From Ursus arctos (taxonomy: Eukaryota > Chordata > Mammalia > Carnivora > Ursidae): a stretch of DNA of 64,000 bases. The notes below the pieces were generated by a model. It was not told the DNA's origin, searched no databases, and was given only the letters and a program-made list of their open reading frames with translations. The DNA is taken from positions 16,097,449 to 16,161,448 of the forward strand of contig NW_026622930.1 of NCBI RefSeq assembly GCF_023065955.2, written 5' to 3'. A program made the position numbers and the translations under genes. This document shows positions 46,556 to 58,810 of the stretch, in pieces (the first letter of the stretch is position 1; every line of letters begins with the position of its first letter).

Positions 46556-48344
46556 CCTAATGAGCCCTGGGACAGTTAATAAAAGTACAGAATATCTGCT
46601 TTAATTTTAGAGGTCTAGGTAAACCAAGACTGTGGCAGGGAATGGAGAAGGTGAAATCACAGGTATTTAACCAGGAGCTGAGTGACTATTAACCTATCCC
46701 TAAAAGGATAAGGCCACTAGAGTAACTCAGCTAAAATTTTAAGATAGCTCATCCGCAGGTCAGGGTAGCTGTGTAATTCCTGTTCATCAGGAGACTTTAC
46801 TTTGTCCAGGACTTTTGGAGTACAAAGGAAAGGAATTTGAGATTGCAAGAGCAAGCAAGGTGGGGTCCACCGGAATGACAAGATCAGACCCTCAGACATT
46901 CCTATTCCTACAATAAAGCATTGACAAAATCCTCACAGTAGGTCCCAGTTTGTGTCATTAAAATATCTACACTGATTTAAAGGGGACTGGTGGGAGTTTC
47001 AAGGGGCTACCCCAAGAAATAGGACAGGTTTTGAATTGTTCTAACATATTTGAGGATATTGAAGTCATTGAAAGGAGGAATAAGGAAATTAAGCATGTTA
47101 ATGATTTAGAAATAATATTGACCATAGTTGTTTCTTTTTTCCAAAGTATATGTGACAATTCAAATCGAGATAAATACACTTCCAACTTCTCCATATTTCT
47201 AAAGACTAATGGATAAGGGCCAGTTGAAAATTTTAAATCCTTTATCAGTTTTTCTATTCAACTGAAAGATGAGTGGCCTTGGATAGAGAATGGTTATTAT
47301 GAAGTGAAAGAAATTTAAGCTTCAGGAACTTGTAACAGTGTTTACATATATTTCTGTTTTTGAAAAATTTACAAAAATAGTATTTCTTAAATAATTTTTT
47401 TTAAGAAAGGATGAATAAATAATTTCGTTAAGCTCCATAAAACCTGCATTTATGTCTCAAGATGGAGAAAGTGATCCATAGAATATTAGGGCTCCTTGTG
47501 AATCTCAAACACTCAAAGGGAGGCCCCAGGCCATGGATGGCCCAATAATGAACTAAGCTGCATAATAAGACCTGAGAATTGTGTTTCCCAAGAAGCCTCC
47601 AGGTAGGAAATTAAGAGATGCAAAGTATTTAGAGGGAGAGGGAAGAAAGTCAAGTGGTAATGTAGGATCACTCAACTACCCCAAATCCTGAGTGAAGTAT
47701 GTGAGACCCAAAAATGCCTGGAGTAGGGAATTACTGCAGTGAGAATTCCCAGAAAGAGCATTGATTTCTTATTTTACACTGACAGAGAGGAGACAGCTAA
47801 TTGGGTATAAGATAAAAGAAAGATCAAGTCTTCACTGATAGTCAAAAATTATTGCCAGACAAGATCTAAAGAACATTTCCCTAAAGAATTGTGCGATATG
47901 GAAGGAGTACTTAAAAAGCAAAATAAAACATGAGATTCAGCTGAACTGTGGGTCACGTGGATACAAGTCAAAGTCTTCCTGGGAACTGGAATGGATTGGC
48001 TTTGTCACCAACCAGGCAGACACCAAGATGACTTGCAACTTCCTTTCCATGTTGCACATCACTTGCCAGTTCTCCCAGAATCCCCCCTTGCTCTGTCAGG
48101 AATAGAAGGTTTTGTGAAGAAATGAAAAGCTCAGGTTGGAGACCTATATTCCAGAAGCAAGGGTCCTTAGCTATTTGAGAAGAAAGTGGTCGGTTGGTGC
48201 TCCAGGAATAAGAATGGAAAAAGAATTACGGGTGTTTTCCACTATTATTTTTTTCTCTGTGTCTTTGATTGATATGGCTACTTTCTATTTAATTGAAGCC
48301 AATTCAAGTTAAACATATAGAGTTAACCACATCTAACAACTACT
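46556..48344. other. Long unassigned sequence
   Basis: No gene or repeat family recognised; ordinary composition. Confidence 0.45.
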
Positions 48345-48435
48345 TAGTTTGAAGCACATTTATTTGAACACCCAGTATGTATAAGACATTGGAGATTTAA
48401 AGGGACAAGATGCAATCCTTACCTGTGAGAGAGGT
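48345..48435 (-). mobile_element. L2 3' end
   Basis: Antisense L2: 'gcacatttatttgaacacccagtatgtataagacattgg' order and 'gacaagatgcaatccttacc'. Confidence 0.5.
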
Positions 48436-48814
48436 GTAATATATCTTCACGGCTCTTTGTCAACAATTGCATTTCAATATAAAACTGGAGGCAAGAATAA
48501 GTATGATTAAAAGCAGTAATTCTTAAGGTTGATAAGAGATATATTAAGTAAAATATTATTTATATTCTTTTCAAACTCCATGCTTTAAAAAAAGCTTGAA
48601 CTCATCCATCTTGGGAAATGTTTATGCTCCTAATAAGAGGGAAATTTATGAACATGAGCTATTTCAGAGACAAGAAATGTATCTACTAATGATCAGGACC
48701 AATGTAATAAGTCTATGTTATCCTGGAAATCCAAGGGGACTATTTTTTTTCTACTGCGTTCTAAGCTATTTTTATAGAAGGATTACTATGTGTGCTCATT
48801 ATTGAAGTGTTTTT
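48436..48814. other. Unassigned sequence
   Basis: Nothing recognised. Confidence 0.4.
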
Positions 48815-48900
48815 TTTCCTGCCCACTATGTCATGCATTGTGTTAGGCGTAATGCTGACTAGACAATAGTGATCAAAAAGAATATGAAAGCAAACACTAT
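48815..48900 (-). mobile_element. L2 3' end
   Basis: Antisense L2: 'cccactatgtcatgcattgtgttagg', 'gactagacaatagtgatcaaaaag'. Confidence 0.45.
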
Positions 48901-49013
48901 CATTGATGCACCTTTCTCTCCAGCCCTCACCTGTCAAGTATTTGCCTGCAGCGATCTACCTTGAGAACCTGATGCGGCTTGATGGCCTTCTTCCATCCTG
49001 CCTGCTGAGCCCG

Positions 49014-49033
49014 GGCTCCTGGTGCCAGGAGCC
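49014..49033. repeat. Short GC-rich palindrome
   Basis: Perfect 9-bp arms (49014-49022, 49025-49033) separated by TG. It lies in a GC-richer 150-base segment before an AAT array. Confidence 0.9.
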
Positions 49034-49069
49034 ACTCTACCTCCCCAGGAACAGCCCTCAGAAAATGCT

Positions 49070-49147
49070 GGATAATAAAAATAAATAATAATAAATAAAT
49101 ATATAATAATAAATAATAATAAGTATATAAAAATAATAAAAAATAAG
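49070..49147. repeat. (AAT/AAAT)n low-complexity array
   Basis: Mixed AAT, AAAT and TATAA units; no SINE body is recognisable upstream. Confidence 0.9.
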
Positions 49148-49379
49148 CACTCTGGTTTCTTCTTCCAAAGGGGAACTCGGAGGCCCATTCTGCACTGCTC
49201 TGTCCACAGAGAGAATGAGGTACATACACTTTATCAGCTTCCATCCTTACCTACCTTGCTTTTCCACTCTCCCACCTATGCTTCCGGTGAGCAGCACCTA
49301 AACTCAATTTCTTGCCTCAGGGCCTCTTTCTGGGGGAGTCCAACCTGAAATAAATACAGAATCACCATTCCTCTCCTGA
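49148..49379. other. Unassigned sequence
   Basis: Nothing recognised. Confidence 0.4.
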
Positions 49380-49660
49380 GGAGCTCACAGTGTAGTGAAG
49401 TAGGAGGCAATTATAAAGGGGAGGGGAAGATAGAAAGTGTAGAGGTTGGTTCAAAGGCCACCTCCAGGCACAGTTGTTGGTGATGTAGACTTAGGTGGTA
49501 GCGACAGAGAAGGTAGAGAAATGGGTAGATCTGAAAAATCTTAACAGTTTCAATCAAGAGGAACTGATCACAGATTAGAACAGAATGGTGGTGTTTTCAG
49601 CAAGATAAGACAGTTTTGAATGGAAAAACTTTGTTAAATTTTAGATTGATGGATGATATG
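49380..49660 (-). mobile_element. Ancient L2-like LINE relic
   Basis: Antisense match: 'gaggcaattataaaggggaggg', 'ggtggtagcgacagagaaggtagagaaatgggtagatctg' order (49495-49535), 'gaactgatcacagatta'. Confidence 0.45.
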
Positions 49661-50394
49661 GTGTTGGTGTGGAACTGTATTTGTTGTCAGAATGAACAGA
49701 GACCCTTAGATTCATTCACTTCATTTATTGCTCAGGATATTCAGTTGTTCAAGTACGACACCCCAACGCACACATAAAACCAATTTGTCTGAACACAGAA
49801 ATGATTGCACTTTATTCTTCCTGAATTTAACTAACTGATTTAATATTATATGAACCCCTAACACCATGTCTGTCGCACAGTAGGACTGTTTTTATTTTTT
49901 ATTTTTTTAAGATTTTTTTGTGATATAATCTAAAACTCACAAGAAATTCAGCACAAGGTTCTCCTGTACCTTTCATTCAGATTGCGCCAAATAAAAAATT
50001 TGCACTATCAAAACTAGGAATTGAACATAATAAAGTCTGTTAATTACCCTGTACACCTTACATGGATATCAACAGATTTTACATGGACTCATGCAGTTTT
50101 AGTAAATGTTTGATGAAGACATACTATAAAGGCTTTAATTCTGTTGCTTTCCTTTTGGTTTTCTGTAATAGTAAGACTGACTTCTTAAAGAATAAGACAG
50201 ACATGAGCCACAGATTCTGCTCAGGCATCCCCTGTGTGAGAATATGTGATGGCAGTGAGGGGGAAAGAGGCACTGGGGAAGGGGAGAGCATGTAATGAGA
50301 TATGCCAATGGGACATTTGCTTACTTTTGAATTAAGAGAAACTTTTTGTCTTTAAATATTTTCAGGAGGGCCTCTAATTTCAAATTACAATGAT
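49661..50394. other. Unassigned sequence
   Basis: No gene or repeat recognised. Confidence 0.45.
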
Positions 50395-50475
50395 ATACTG
50401 TCCCTGCTCTTTTGGAATTTATGATCTAGTCTAGACAATGCATATAAGGCAGTCAAGATGCTTTAGTGTACGATC
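50395..50475 (-). mobile_element. L2 relic
   Basis: 'gtccctgctcttttggaatttatgatctagtc' resembles the antisense L2 'tccctgccctcaaggagctcacagtcta' block. Confidence 0.4.
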
Positions 50476-51479
50476 AACAAGCCAGACAGACCCACTCAGA
50501 CATTTCCTATGGTTTAGGGGGAAAAATGTATGTCAAGTTTTTATAACATGGAAAATAACTGATTTTTTCCAACCACAGAACTTGATCTTGACTAATGTGT
50601 AAGGAAGTGTATTTCTGAGTGATGTTGTTTATTTATGTAATTCCTTTGAGGTTATATAGCTTTATTATGACATTAATTTGGTGGATTTACACATAGAGTG
50701 ACATGACATTAGTTCATATAAAGTCACGGCTTTTATCTCAAAAGAACTCCTGCCTAATGTTTGAGTGGAAATACAGGAATTCCCTTGAGTCTAGACCTTG
50801 AAGTCTACATTCTTTGCTTCCAGCCCTAAATTAAACTCTTTCCTTTTTATATGGCTTCTTTTTTTATTTCTTTCTAGTATTTTTGGATAATTAGATTCCT
50901 ATGAAGTAGCATGGAGATCAGAGGCTCTTTAATTTGCAATAAGTAAAAACAAACCACACAGTATATCTCAGACTTTCTCAGAGAAAGAAGTTCATGTAAT
51001 TTCCCTGAAATTTGGGAAGATGACTACTCTATTTGTCTCATTTTTTATAAATCCGTTGCTGTTGTTGTGGTTTTTTTCCCCATAGCCTCTTGTTTGTTTG
51101 TCATTAAAGTAGTAAGTGATTTTTGGGCTCTAAAGTAGATGATATTTCTTTCTTTTATAATTACTTATTTTGTTCCACAGAGCTTTTGACATCTGCATAC
51201 TTAAGTTTCTTTTGTCTAAGACCCATCCAAACCAAAATGTCATAAAGGAAGCATAAAGTTGGATTTGTTCAGGAAGATATTAGCACTCTGTCATTCATTA
51301 ACCCCGATGATTTCTTAAGTGGTAGCGAAATCCGTTTATTTATCCAGTATGTGTATATGTGAGGGAGCCATTGTCCCTGCTTGTATGAGACACTGGGGAC
51401 ACCTGCACAATATACCTCACCAGTTCTTATCACAGAGCCCTGCCCTTGGTTTAACTAGGTCATTTTAGCCACTCACAGG
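50476..51479. other. Unassigned sequence
   Basis: AT-leaning intergenic DNA without recognised elements. Confidence 0.4.
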
Positions 51480-51770
51480 CGTATCCAGAAAAATGAAGAG
51501 CCAGCCGAACAAGTCACGTCGATATCCATTCAAACTGAATTCATCAACAGCAGCAGCTCCTCAGCTCATGGAGGTGACTGTACTCACAAGATTATCAGTT
51601 TTGTACAGTTTCCAGCATGAAACTCAACATAATCATCTGTTTCAATAAACCTCACATAATAATAAACAAGGAAGATAGAACTGACTTGATGATTTGAAAC
51701 AAGTCGTGCTGCCCACTGCTCAATCAAATGCCAGTGATGGAAGAACGGGGTGGGCAGAAGCAAAGCAAAA

Positions 51771-51805
<35 letters not shown>

Positions 51806-52320
51806 AAGAGGTCTGCCTTTTCAGGTAGAGACTGAAGCGCTGATCTTAAAGCCCACTTTCTTTCTTTTTTTAAAAACAAAACTTGAGATAAGCTTGATTA
51901 AGATAAATACAGCATTCCCAAAACCTCAAAGCATTTCAAGAGATGCTATAAGAAATAACTTGGAGATGTCATTAATTCTGACATTTAATTGCTTTTCAAT
52001 TTATTTCACACTTTCTAGACTTGAAGGATTTATAATTTAAGTCTCTTATCTGAGGGAAGAATGCATAATTTGTTTCAATTGTCTGTTGTTTCAATTAGCC
52101 TCTGGTGATCGTTTCATATTTAAAGGGTTCATTTTGGGAAGATTTGTTTCTGCCTCCTGAACAAAAGGGGGAGAAAGCAGAAGTCGCAGAGATTCCCTAC
52201 AGCTACCTAATCCTCCTGGGGACCACATTGAACAGATCTGTCTTCTGTGGATAGGATTACTTGATGGAAACGTATATTTTATTCACTATCTTATTACCGA
52301 ATTATTCAGTGTGGGACTGA
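51480..52320. other. Repeat-poor block, candidate conserved noncoding element
   Basis: Two non-repetitive segments (51480-51760 and 51808-52160) flank the (AAAT)n array. The second has dense homeodomain-type AT words, for example 'gtcattaattctgacatttaattgc' near 51968-51992 and 'caattagcct' near 52094. Regulatory role is inference. Confidence 0.3.
51767..51806. repeat. (AAAT)n microsatellite
   Basis: Ten uninterrupted AAAT units in otherwise non-repetitive DNA. Confidence 0.96.
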
Positions 52321-53179
52321 AGTGGAAACCTGCCCTCCTCTCACCCCTCCCCTTGACTGCCTTTGCTTTTTATTCATGGAAATTGTAGGGGAGTTAATGA
52401 GCTTTGGAACTGTAATCATGAAGAAAAAAAATTCTCATTGTGCCCTTGTTGATTCCAAGAATATTCCATTATTATTTTTTTTAGTACCACTGCCACAGAA
52501 TTTCCTATTCAGAGTCCAGTTAATTGAGTTTTTTTCCTTAAATAATAAGACATTGGTACATAGTCATACTTGTAAACCAAGAGCGTCAATCTGCTAGAAC
52601 TAACAGATGGTGGAAAGGATGCGATGTCTCTGTCTTCTCACTTCTCATATTGTTGGGGAATTAAATAAACAACGAAAACACAGACAGAAGAGTGGTGCTT
52701 CATCAACAGTGGGGACCAGCTAAAGAACCTGGGTTTGGGAATGGAATCAGAGTCGTGGTTCAGCCACTTATTTGTAACCGGACATTGAGAAATAGAGTTA
52801 AAACTCTCTCACTTGAGTTTCGTTATTGGGGACAATGTTTTCTTTGGGGAGGGGGCTTTATAGGGAGAATCATAAGACCTAATATATGAAATGTGCAGAG
52901 GACACGCTGTCCTTGGTACAAAGTAGGCCACCAAATGTTACTGTTCATTTTCTTCTTCATTTTCAGTGTCTCCCTTGTGGTCTTAAGTATCTTCTGCATT
53001 GAACTACTTCTGTAGGATTGGCTTTTTATTTACTTATCCTAAGGGGCAATTTTCCAAGTAAAATTGTTCAGATTCATACAAATAATCTGTTACAGACTGA
53101 TTGCTGAAATACTTCCAATGCTTCTTTCCTCCATGGGAAGCACACACTGTTTAATGTGACTTTGTAGTTCTTTCCATTG
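52321..53179. other. Unassigned sequence
   Basis: No recognised element. Stop-free stretches at 52322-52597 and 52692-52889 have no motif. Confidence 0.4.
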
Positions 53180-53645
53180 AAAGATGGTTCTTTTTCCCCA
53201 CCCTTGACCCTGAGCAGTCCTCAAGACTTAATCTGGTCAGTAGCATGTAGTTGTATACCATTTCTAAGCCCAGGCCTCAGGAAATCTATGTGCTTTTGGT
53301 TTCCCTCTTGTATTCCTGCCATGATATGAATACGAGACAATACCAGTCTACTGGAAGATGTAAGCTAGATGCCTACTTGCCAGTCATGCTACGACGGCAG
53401 TCAGCCAATCGTCAGACATGTGAATGAGCCCCAGCCAGAGCTGGAACTGCCCAGCCAAGCCAGCCAAAGTTAGCAGAAGTGCTGACATGACTTATAGCTG
53501 ACCAGATTCATGGTGAAGTTCATACATGGTACAAAGAAGTGCTCAACAAACTCACAGATGCCTGAGCTGAATAAATATTACTATTTTAAACCATTAAGTC
53601 TTGGGTTAGTTCATTATAGAGCAGTAATGAACCGATACATGGGGA
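53180..53645 (+). mobile_element. Old MLT1-type LTR
   Basis: Sense LTR: 'ctggtcagtagcatgtagt', 'taagcccaggcctcaggaaa', 'cagacatgtgaatgagcccc', 'cccagccagagctgg', 'aataaatattactattttaaaccattaagtcttgggttagttcattatagagcag' order over 53570-53625, ending 'aatgaaccgataca'. More diverged than the copies at 12718 and 31147. Confidence 0.7.
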
Positions 53646-55343
53646 TGGTTTCGGACTGTCTTCGACGACTTTCTACCAATTTAGTTAGGGGAGTTGGGGA
53701 GGCAACTGTAATTACTATCTGAAGTAACTACGGAGAGCATAAAAATGCTCTTAATTAAAGTTCACCAAGAAGAAATTCGTTTTGGATAACAAGTTCTTCT
53801 GCAGTTAACCAAAGACTTTTGAAGGGAGAAAACCCATAGGCACTGCGTGTCTTACAGGCAAAGGTTTCATGTCAATGACATAGGTTGTCTTACTGCATCA
53901 TTCATTTATAAAATACCCATGTTTGAGGTCTATGATTGCTTTCAAAAATACAAAGTGCATTGTCTCCTGAAATAAGAAGTTCAGATTCTAGACAATGTGA
54001 CGTGTGACAAGGCACAGTACCATGAAGTCAATGCTAAAACAAAATAAACAGAACAAATGGCTCCCTGAAGACAGCAGCACTATGAAGTGGTAAGTCATGC
54101 CTGAACATGTTGTAAGGAGGTCCAAAAATGCTAAGCTAAGATATAGGCGAGAAAGTGTGGAAGACAAAATTTACCTCCAAATTAGGGAGCTCATTGTATT
54201 CAGGTTATTGGAATGGAGAGGATTTTCGTTATTGAGGACCATCTCGAAGAAAAGGAGTGAGACTTGGGATTTTACAGAGGCAAGTAAACCAAGGAGTCAT
54301 CACTGAGTTTTCTGGGAGTCATGAGAAAGGGTGGAGGTGGGTCTTATCTGTGAGTTTTATAAGAGTCATTGAGGAAGAGTAGAGTTGGTGCTAATAACCA
54401 AAATACGTGACAGCAGAGCAGTCCTTTGTCATTAGCTACAAAAAATGTTGGGAGGATTTCTAGATTTGTCCTGCTCTCCAGGAACACATGGCTCAGATAA
54501 AGGTCAACATTGTCAAGGGCCAACATGAACTATGAAGTAAGGATACACCAATGTCTAAGTTACTAATTCATATTTGTATAGCTGGCATATTTATAAATCA
54601 TATCTTGTGTGATTTTGAATTTTTCTTACTTTCAGTTAAATGCTCAACTATTATTTTCTGAAAAATACAAATTTATGATCCAGAAGAAAGTGGCACCAAC
54701 TTCTCTGTTCACTCTGTAATACAATGAAATGATAGCCATGTGGATGTGTCGATAACAGCCATTGTGGGTCAAAGACAAAGTGGGGACAAGGTTACCTTGT
54801 TTCTGGCTCATTCTTTCAAAATTATTTTCAAAATCACTTCCATATCACCCGTTGCCTCCATTCACTCCCATTTTATTCTTTTATCCTTCTCTCTTGCCTT
54901 CCCATTTTCTTCCTCTTCTTTACTCCTCCCCCTTTCTCAATTTATTTTTTCCTCTTGAATCATACCCTGATTGAACTTGGATCAACCATCAGCAGCTCTA
55001 AGATACTACACATACACAAACGCACACAAACGGTTGGACTTTGCTTAACTTCTATCATTTTGTTTTATCTTAATCAAGAATTTCCTACAATGAAATGAAA
55101 GGATTATAAGAATGAAAACTGGCTTATGTTTAGTTTCCAGTGCCAGAACAGATCAAAGTAGAGCTGGCGGACCTGTTGGCAGAAACTCTGCCAGAGGGAT
55201 AGAGTGACTACTTTAAAATGAGTGATATTTATATAATTTTCTACAAATTGCATATATTTTATATTATGTGCATATATGTACAATATTAACACACACATGC
55301 ACATACCGCTACACTCATCTATTTGCACATATACTTTTTTCTT
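53646..55343. other. Long unassigned sequence
   Basis: Pyrimidine-rich near 54880-54950 and CA-rich near 55005-55030. No gene or element recognised. Confidence 0.45.
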
Positions 55344-55560
55344 TTTCTTTTCTTTTTTTTTTTTTAAAGATTTTATTTATTTATTTGACAGAGAGAGAGA
55401 GACAGCCAACGAGAGAGGGAACACAAGCAGGGGGAGTGGGAGAGGAAGAAGCAGGCTCCCAGCACAGCAAGGAGCCCGATGCGGGGCTTGATCCCGGGAC
55501 ACTGGGATCACGCCCTGAGCAGAAGGCAGAGGGTTAACGACTGAGCTACCCAGGCGCCTT
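55344..55560 (-). mobile_element. Young Can-SINE
   Basis: Antisense SINE: T-rich tail, 'gacagccaacgagagaggga', 'gatcacgccctgagcag' and head 'gagctacccaggcgcc'. Flanks share a 17-bp duplication with one mismatch (acatata-ttttttctt) at 55327-55343 and 55561-55577. Confidence 0.95.
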
Positions 55561-55634
55561 ACATATATTTTTTTCTTAGCTCTGCATCTCTGACTCTGTC
55601 CTTACGTCTCATGCTTTTGCTCATATTTTTTCAC

Positions 55635-55862
55635 AAATTTTATTTTTTAGAGTAGTTTTGAGGTTATGGCAAAATTGAGCAAAAAGTACAGAAATTTACT
55701 GAATATTCCATATGTCTAAACACACACAATTTTCTCCATTATCAACATCTTTCACCAGAGTGGTACATTTAATACAGTTGATGAATCTACATTATCACCC
55801 AAATTCCATAGTTTACCTAAGGGTTCACTCTTGGTGTTGTACACTCCGTGGGTAAGTTGTAT
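55635..55862 (-). mobile_element. L1M 3' UTR, antisense
   Basis: Complement of an L1M 3' UTR: 'tttttagagtagttttgagg', 'tggcaaaattgagcaaaaagtac', 'caccagagtggtacattta', 'gttgatgaatctacatta', 'cactcttggtgttgtacactc'. Confidence 0.75.
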
Positions 55863-55889
55863 TGCCAAAATGCAAAACACTGAAACACC

Positions 55890-56695
55890 AAACACAGGAC
55901 CTCTCATTCATTGCTGGTGGGAATGCAAAATGGCACAGCTAATTTGGAAGACATTCCGCCAATTTCTTAAACGTATTCTTACTATATGATCCAGCAATTG
56001 TGCTCCTTGGTATTTACCCAAAGGAGTTAAAAACGTATGTCTATACAAAAACCTGTACACAGATGTGTATAGCAGCCTTATTTGTAATTGCCAAAACTTG
56101 GAAGCAGCTAAGATGTTCTTCAGTGGGTGAATGGGTAAGTTGTGGTGTATTCAAACATTGGAATATGATTTAACACTGAAACAAAATGAGCTATCAAGCT
56201 ACAAAAAAACATGGTGAAACCTCAAATGCATATTACAAAGTGAGAGAAGCCAATATGAAAAGACTGCATACCGGATGATTCCAACTATATGGCATTCTGG
56301 AAAAGGCAAAATTATGAAGACAAGAAAGAGATCGACGGTTGCATGGGTTGCTATGGTTCATGAGTTGCATGAATAGGTGAACACAGAGATTTTTTATGGC
56401 CATAAAAAAATTTTATGAAAATACTCTGTATATTATAATGATGACTATATGTCATTCATTTGTCCAAACTCAGAGACTGTACAATAGAAAGAGTGGGCCC
56501 TAAGGTAAACTTTGGGTTATGATGTGTTAATGTGGTTTATCAATTTTAACAAATGTCTCCTTGGGGGAAGGATGGATGTTATTCCTGGAGGAGGAGGCTA
56601 TGATGTGTGGGCACAGAGAGTATCTGGAATATCCCTGTATCATCCTCTGTATTTTGCTGTAACCTAAAGCTGATGTAGAAAATAAAGTTTTTTAA
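55890..56695 (+). mobile_element. L1M ORF2 end and 3' UTR, sense
   Basis: Sense L1M: 'cattgctggtgggaatgcaaaatgg', 'atgatccagcaattgtgctcc', 'gtatagcagccttatttgtaattgcc', 'ttcagtgggtgaatgggtaa', 'aaagtgagagaagccaatatg', 'tttgggttatgatgtgtta', 'aattttaacaaatgtctcc'; tail 'aaaataaagttttttaaaa'. It abuts the antisense copy head to head. Confidence 0.82.
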
Positions 56696-57299
56696 AATTG
56701 TATTTGTTATTTTTTATGACCTTCTGATATGGTCTAACTTACAGTAATAATTTTTAACATGTATCAAAAACCTGCTAAGCTCATTTCTTATTAGTTCTTA
56801 TTTGTAACCTAAAAAGAATTATTTTATCATCCCTTTTTCATAAAATTAGAAACTGAAGACTTGAGGCTTAAGTGCTTTTCCTTGGAACATAAAATTCAAT
56901 GTCATCGTAGTATGTATGGATTTAGGTTTTCTGACTACAACATTCCCACTAACGAAGAAGCCGTTAAGTCTTCCATGGGAAGGCAAATCTTTGCGACAGA
57001 AAGCCTGGGCTTCTTCAGTTGTAAAGTGAGATTATTGTAAAGACATATTTGCACAATTTTGAGAATCAACTCTAATGTATTTATGTTTCACATGTTAATT
57101 TAATTTCTTTTTGGAAATATGGATGAAACTGCTCTGTCTCATTTCCTTGGAAAATATTACAAATCTTTAGTTTATGAGGTTGTTCAGATTTTCTTCTGTT
57201 TTCCACTCAAATCCATTCTCCAATATGGCAAAAAGAGGTTATTCTAAATTATAAGTCTAATCCTTTGTATCACTAACTACAAGATTCTGAGCCTCACAA
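56696..57299. other. Unassigned sequence
   Basis: A weak antisense MIR-like 'cataaaattagaaactgaagacttgaggctt' occurs near 56840; otherwise nothing recognised. Confidence 0.4.
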
Positions 57300-57430
57300 T
57301 GCCTAGAGTGAAGGCTCCCAAATCAGTTGCACTTGGGTGGATCTGGACATTTCGGAAATATAGATTTCCTGACCCTCACCCCAATCTATTGAATTAGAGT
57401 CTCCAGGCATCACTTTGGATTTCTACACTC
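57300..57430. mobile_element. MER5/MER20-like hAT-Charlie relic
   Basis: 'ggctcccaaatcagttgcacttgggtgg', 'catttcggaaatatagatttcctgaccc', 'aatctattgaattagagtctccaggcatc' follow the pattern of a MER5-class element. Confidence 0.5.
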
Positions 57431-58084
57431 TTATTGTTCTTTATAGTCTAGCTGCTTCTCTGCATTCAAGACAAATTAAATGTATTATTCTGTGTTAAGT
57501 AACAGTAAATTGTTTTTGATTGTTTTAACCCTCTTTCTATAGACTGTCTCTTTTGAGATAAAGCAGTTTCAGATATATCTACTAAAGCTTAATGAGTGCT
57601 TTTATGCATGCGCAAAAGAGACTTCCTTCTCCCCCTCTTACCCTCATTCTTTCAAGTTTTACAACCTCACCAAGCAGCTTTCTTCATCTTGAAAACAGCT
57701 TCCAGAATTTGAGATTAAATTCAAATGTCTAAAGACAACAACACATACAGAATAAATACACCACAGAGCCAATACAGTAAATCACTCAACGTTTTAACAA
57801 TAAGGAAAGCAAAACTCAAGCAAGTTGAGTTGCTGGAGGTCACATTGGAAATTCAGAATGACCATAGACCTTTCCAGCCTTTGGCTCTGAGTCTTCTTCA
57901 GAATGCCTTCCAGCTGATCCTCACCTGCAATCAAATTTTGATAATGGTGTGGGGGTGGAAGGTGGGAAGGGACCCAAGAACAAATACAAACAAAACAAAA
58001 ACACCATAATAAAGAACGTATCACTATTTTGTTTCGTTGTTGAAATTTTCTAGGATACAAGCATATTATCTAAGTATCCTTTAG
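57431..58084. other. Unassigned sequence
   Basis: No gene seen; stop-free stretches on both strands at 57725-58060 lack motifs. Confidence 0.4.
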
Positions 58085-58310
58085 CTGTTACTTAATACCT
58101 CTATGCCTAAATTTTTCTCATGGATACAAAGGAGAATAGTAGACATGATCTTGTAGGGCTATTATTATGGAGATTAGAAGAGATTTTATTATGTATTATT
58201 ATTATGGAGATTAGAAGAGATTTTATTATGTATTAAGCACTTACAACAGTGCTTGGATATAGCAAATGCGATGCAAGAGTTAGCTTTCATTATTGTCATA
58301 ATATTTCTTG
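58085..58310 (+). mobile_element. MIR with internal 37-bp tandem duplication
   Basis: Sense MIR: 'tacttaatacctctatgcctaaatttttctcatggatac', 'gggctattattatggagattag', 'aagcacttacaacagtgcttggatatagc'. Inside it a 37-base unit is perfectly duplicated (58161-58197 and 58198-58234). Confidence 0.75.
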
Positions 58311-58609
58311 CATTTCTGTTTTTTTCTGAATGTTAGTGAGGTTTAAATCAGAGAAGCAGACTCACTGGATACTTCCTCTCCTGGTGCTTGTGTGTCCCAG
58401 TTTGCGCTGGCTCTCCCCCACTTCTTTATATCCATTTTCCCTTTCTGACTACGTGCCTTGCAGACTTCAAGCTCCAACACTGGACACGCAGATAACAGGC
58501 TTGCAGACTGCGTAGCCAGCTCTCACAATCACCCAAGGCCAATCTCTGTAACAAATCCCTTCATATTTCAGTCTTCCAAAATTTCACCTAAAGATATAAT
58601 CAGAAAATA
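58311..58609. other. Unassigned sequence
   Basis: Nothing recognised. Confidence 0.4.
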
Positions 58610-58810
58610 AATGTTTGAATGCAAGGATATTTATCATAACATCATCTAAAAAAATGTATAAAACAAATGGACTCACACAAATGCCTAGTCATAGGGTAAT
58701 TGATAAACATAAGAATGAAGTTACATTCACTTATATAGTGATTTGGCTAAAAAGCAAAATATTCACTTATTTATTCTCGTATAATGTATATGTTATACCT
58801 ACAAAGGAAA
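58610..58810 (+). mobile_element. L1ME-like relic
   Basis: Sense L1-like order: 'gcaaggatatttatcataacatcatc', 'cctagtcatagggtaattgata', 'catagaatgaagttac'-like words. It is short and old. Confidence 0.5.

Noticed and set aside
48927..49244. 105-codon minus-strand frame
   Set aside because: The central part is the translated AAT array (tyrosine/leucine/isoleucine run).
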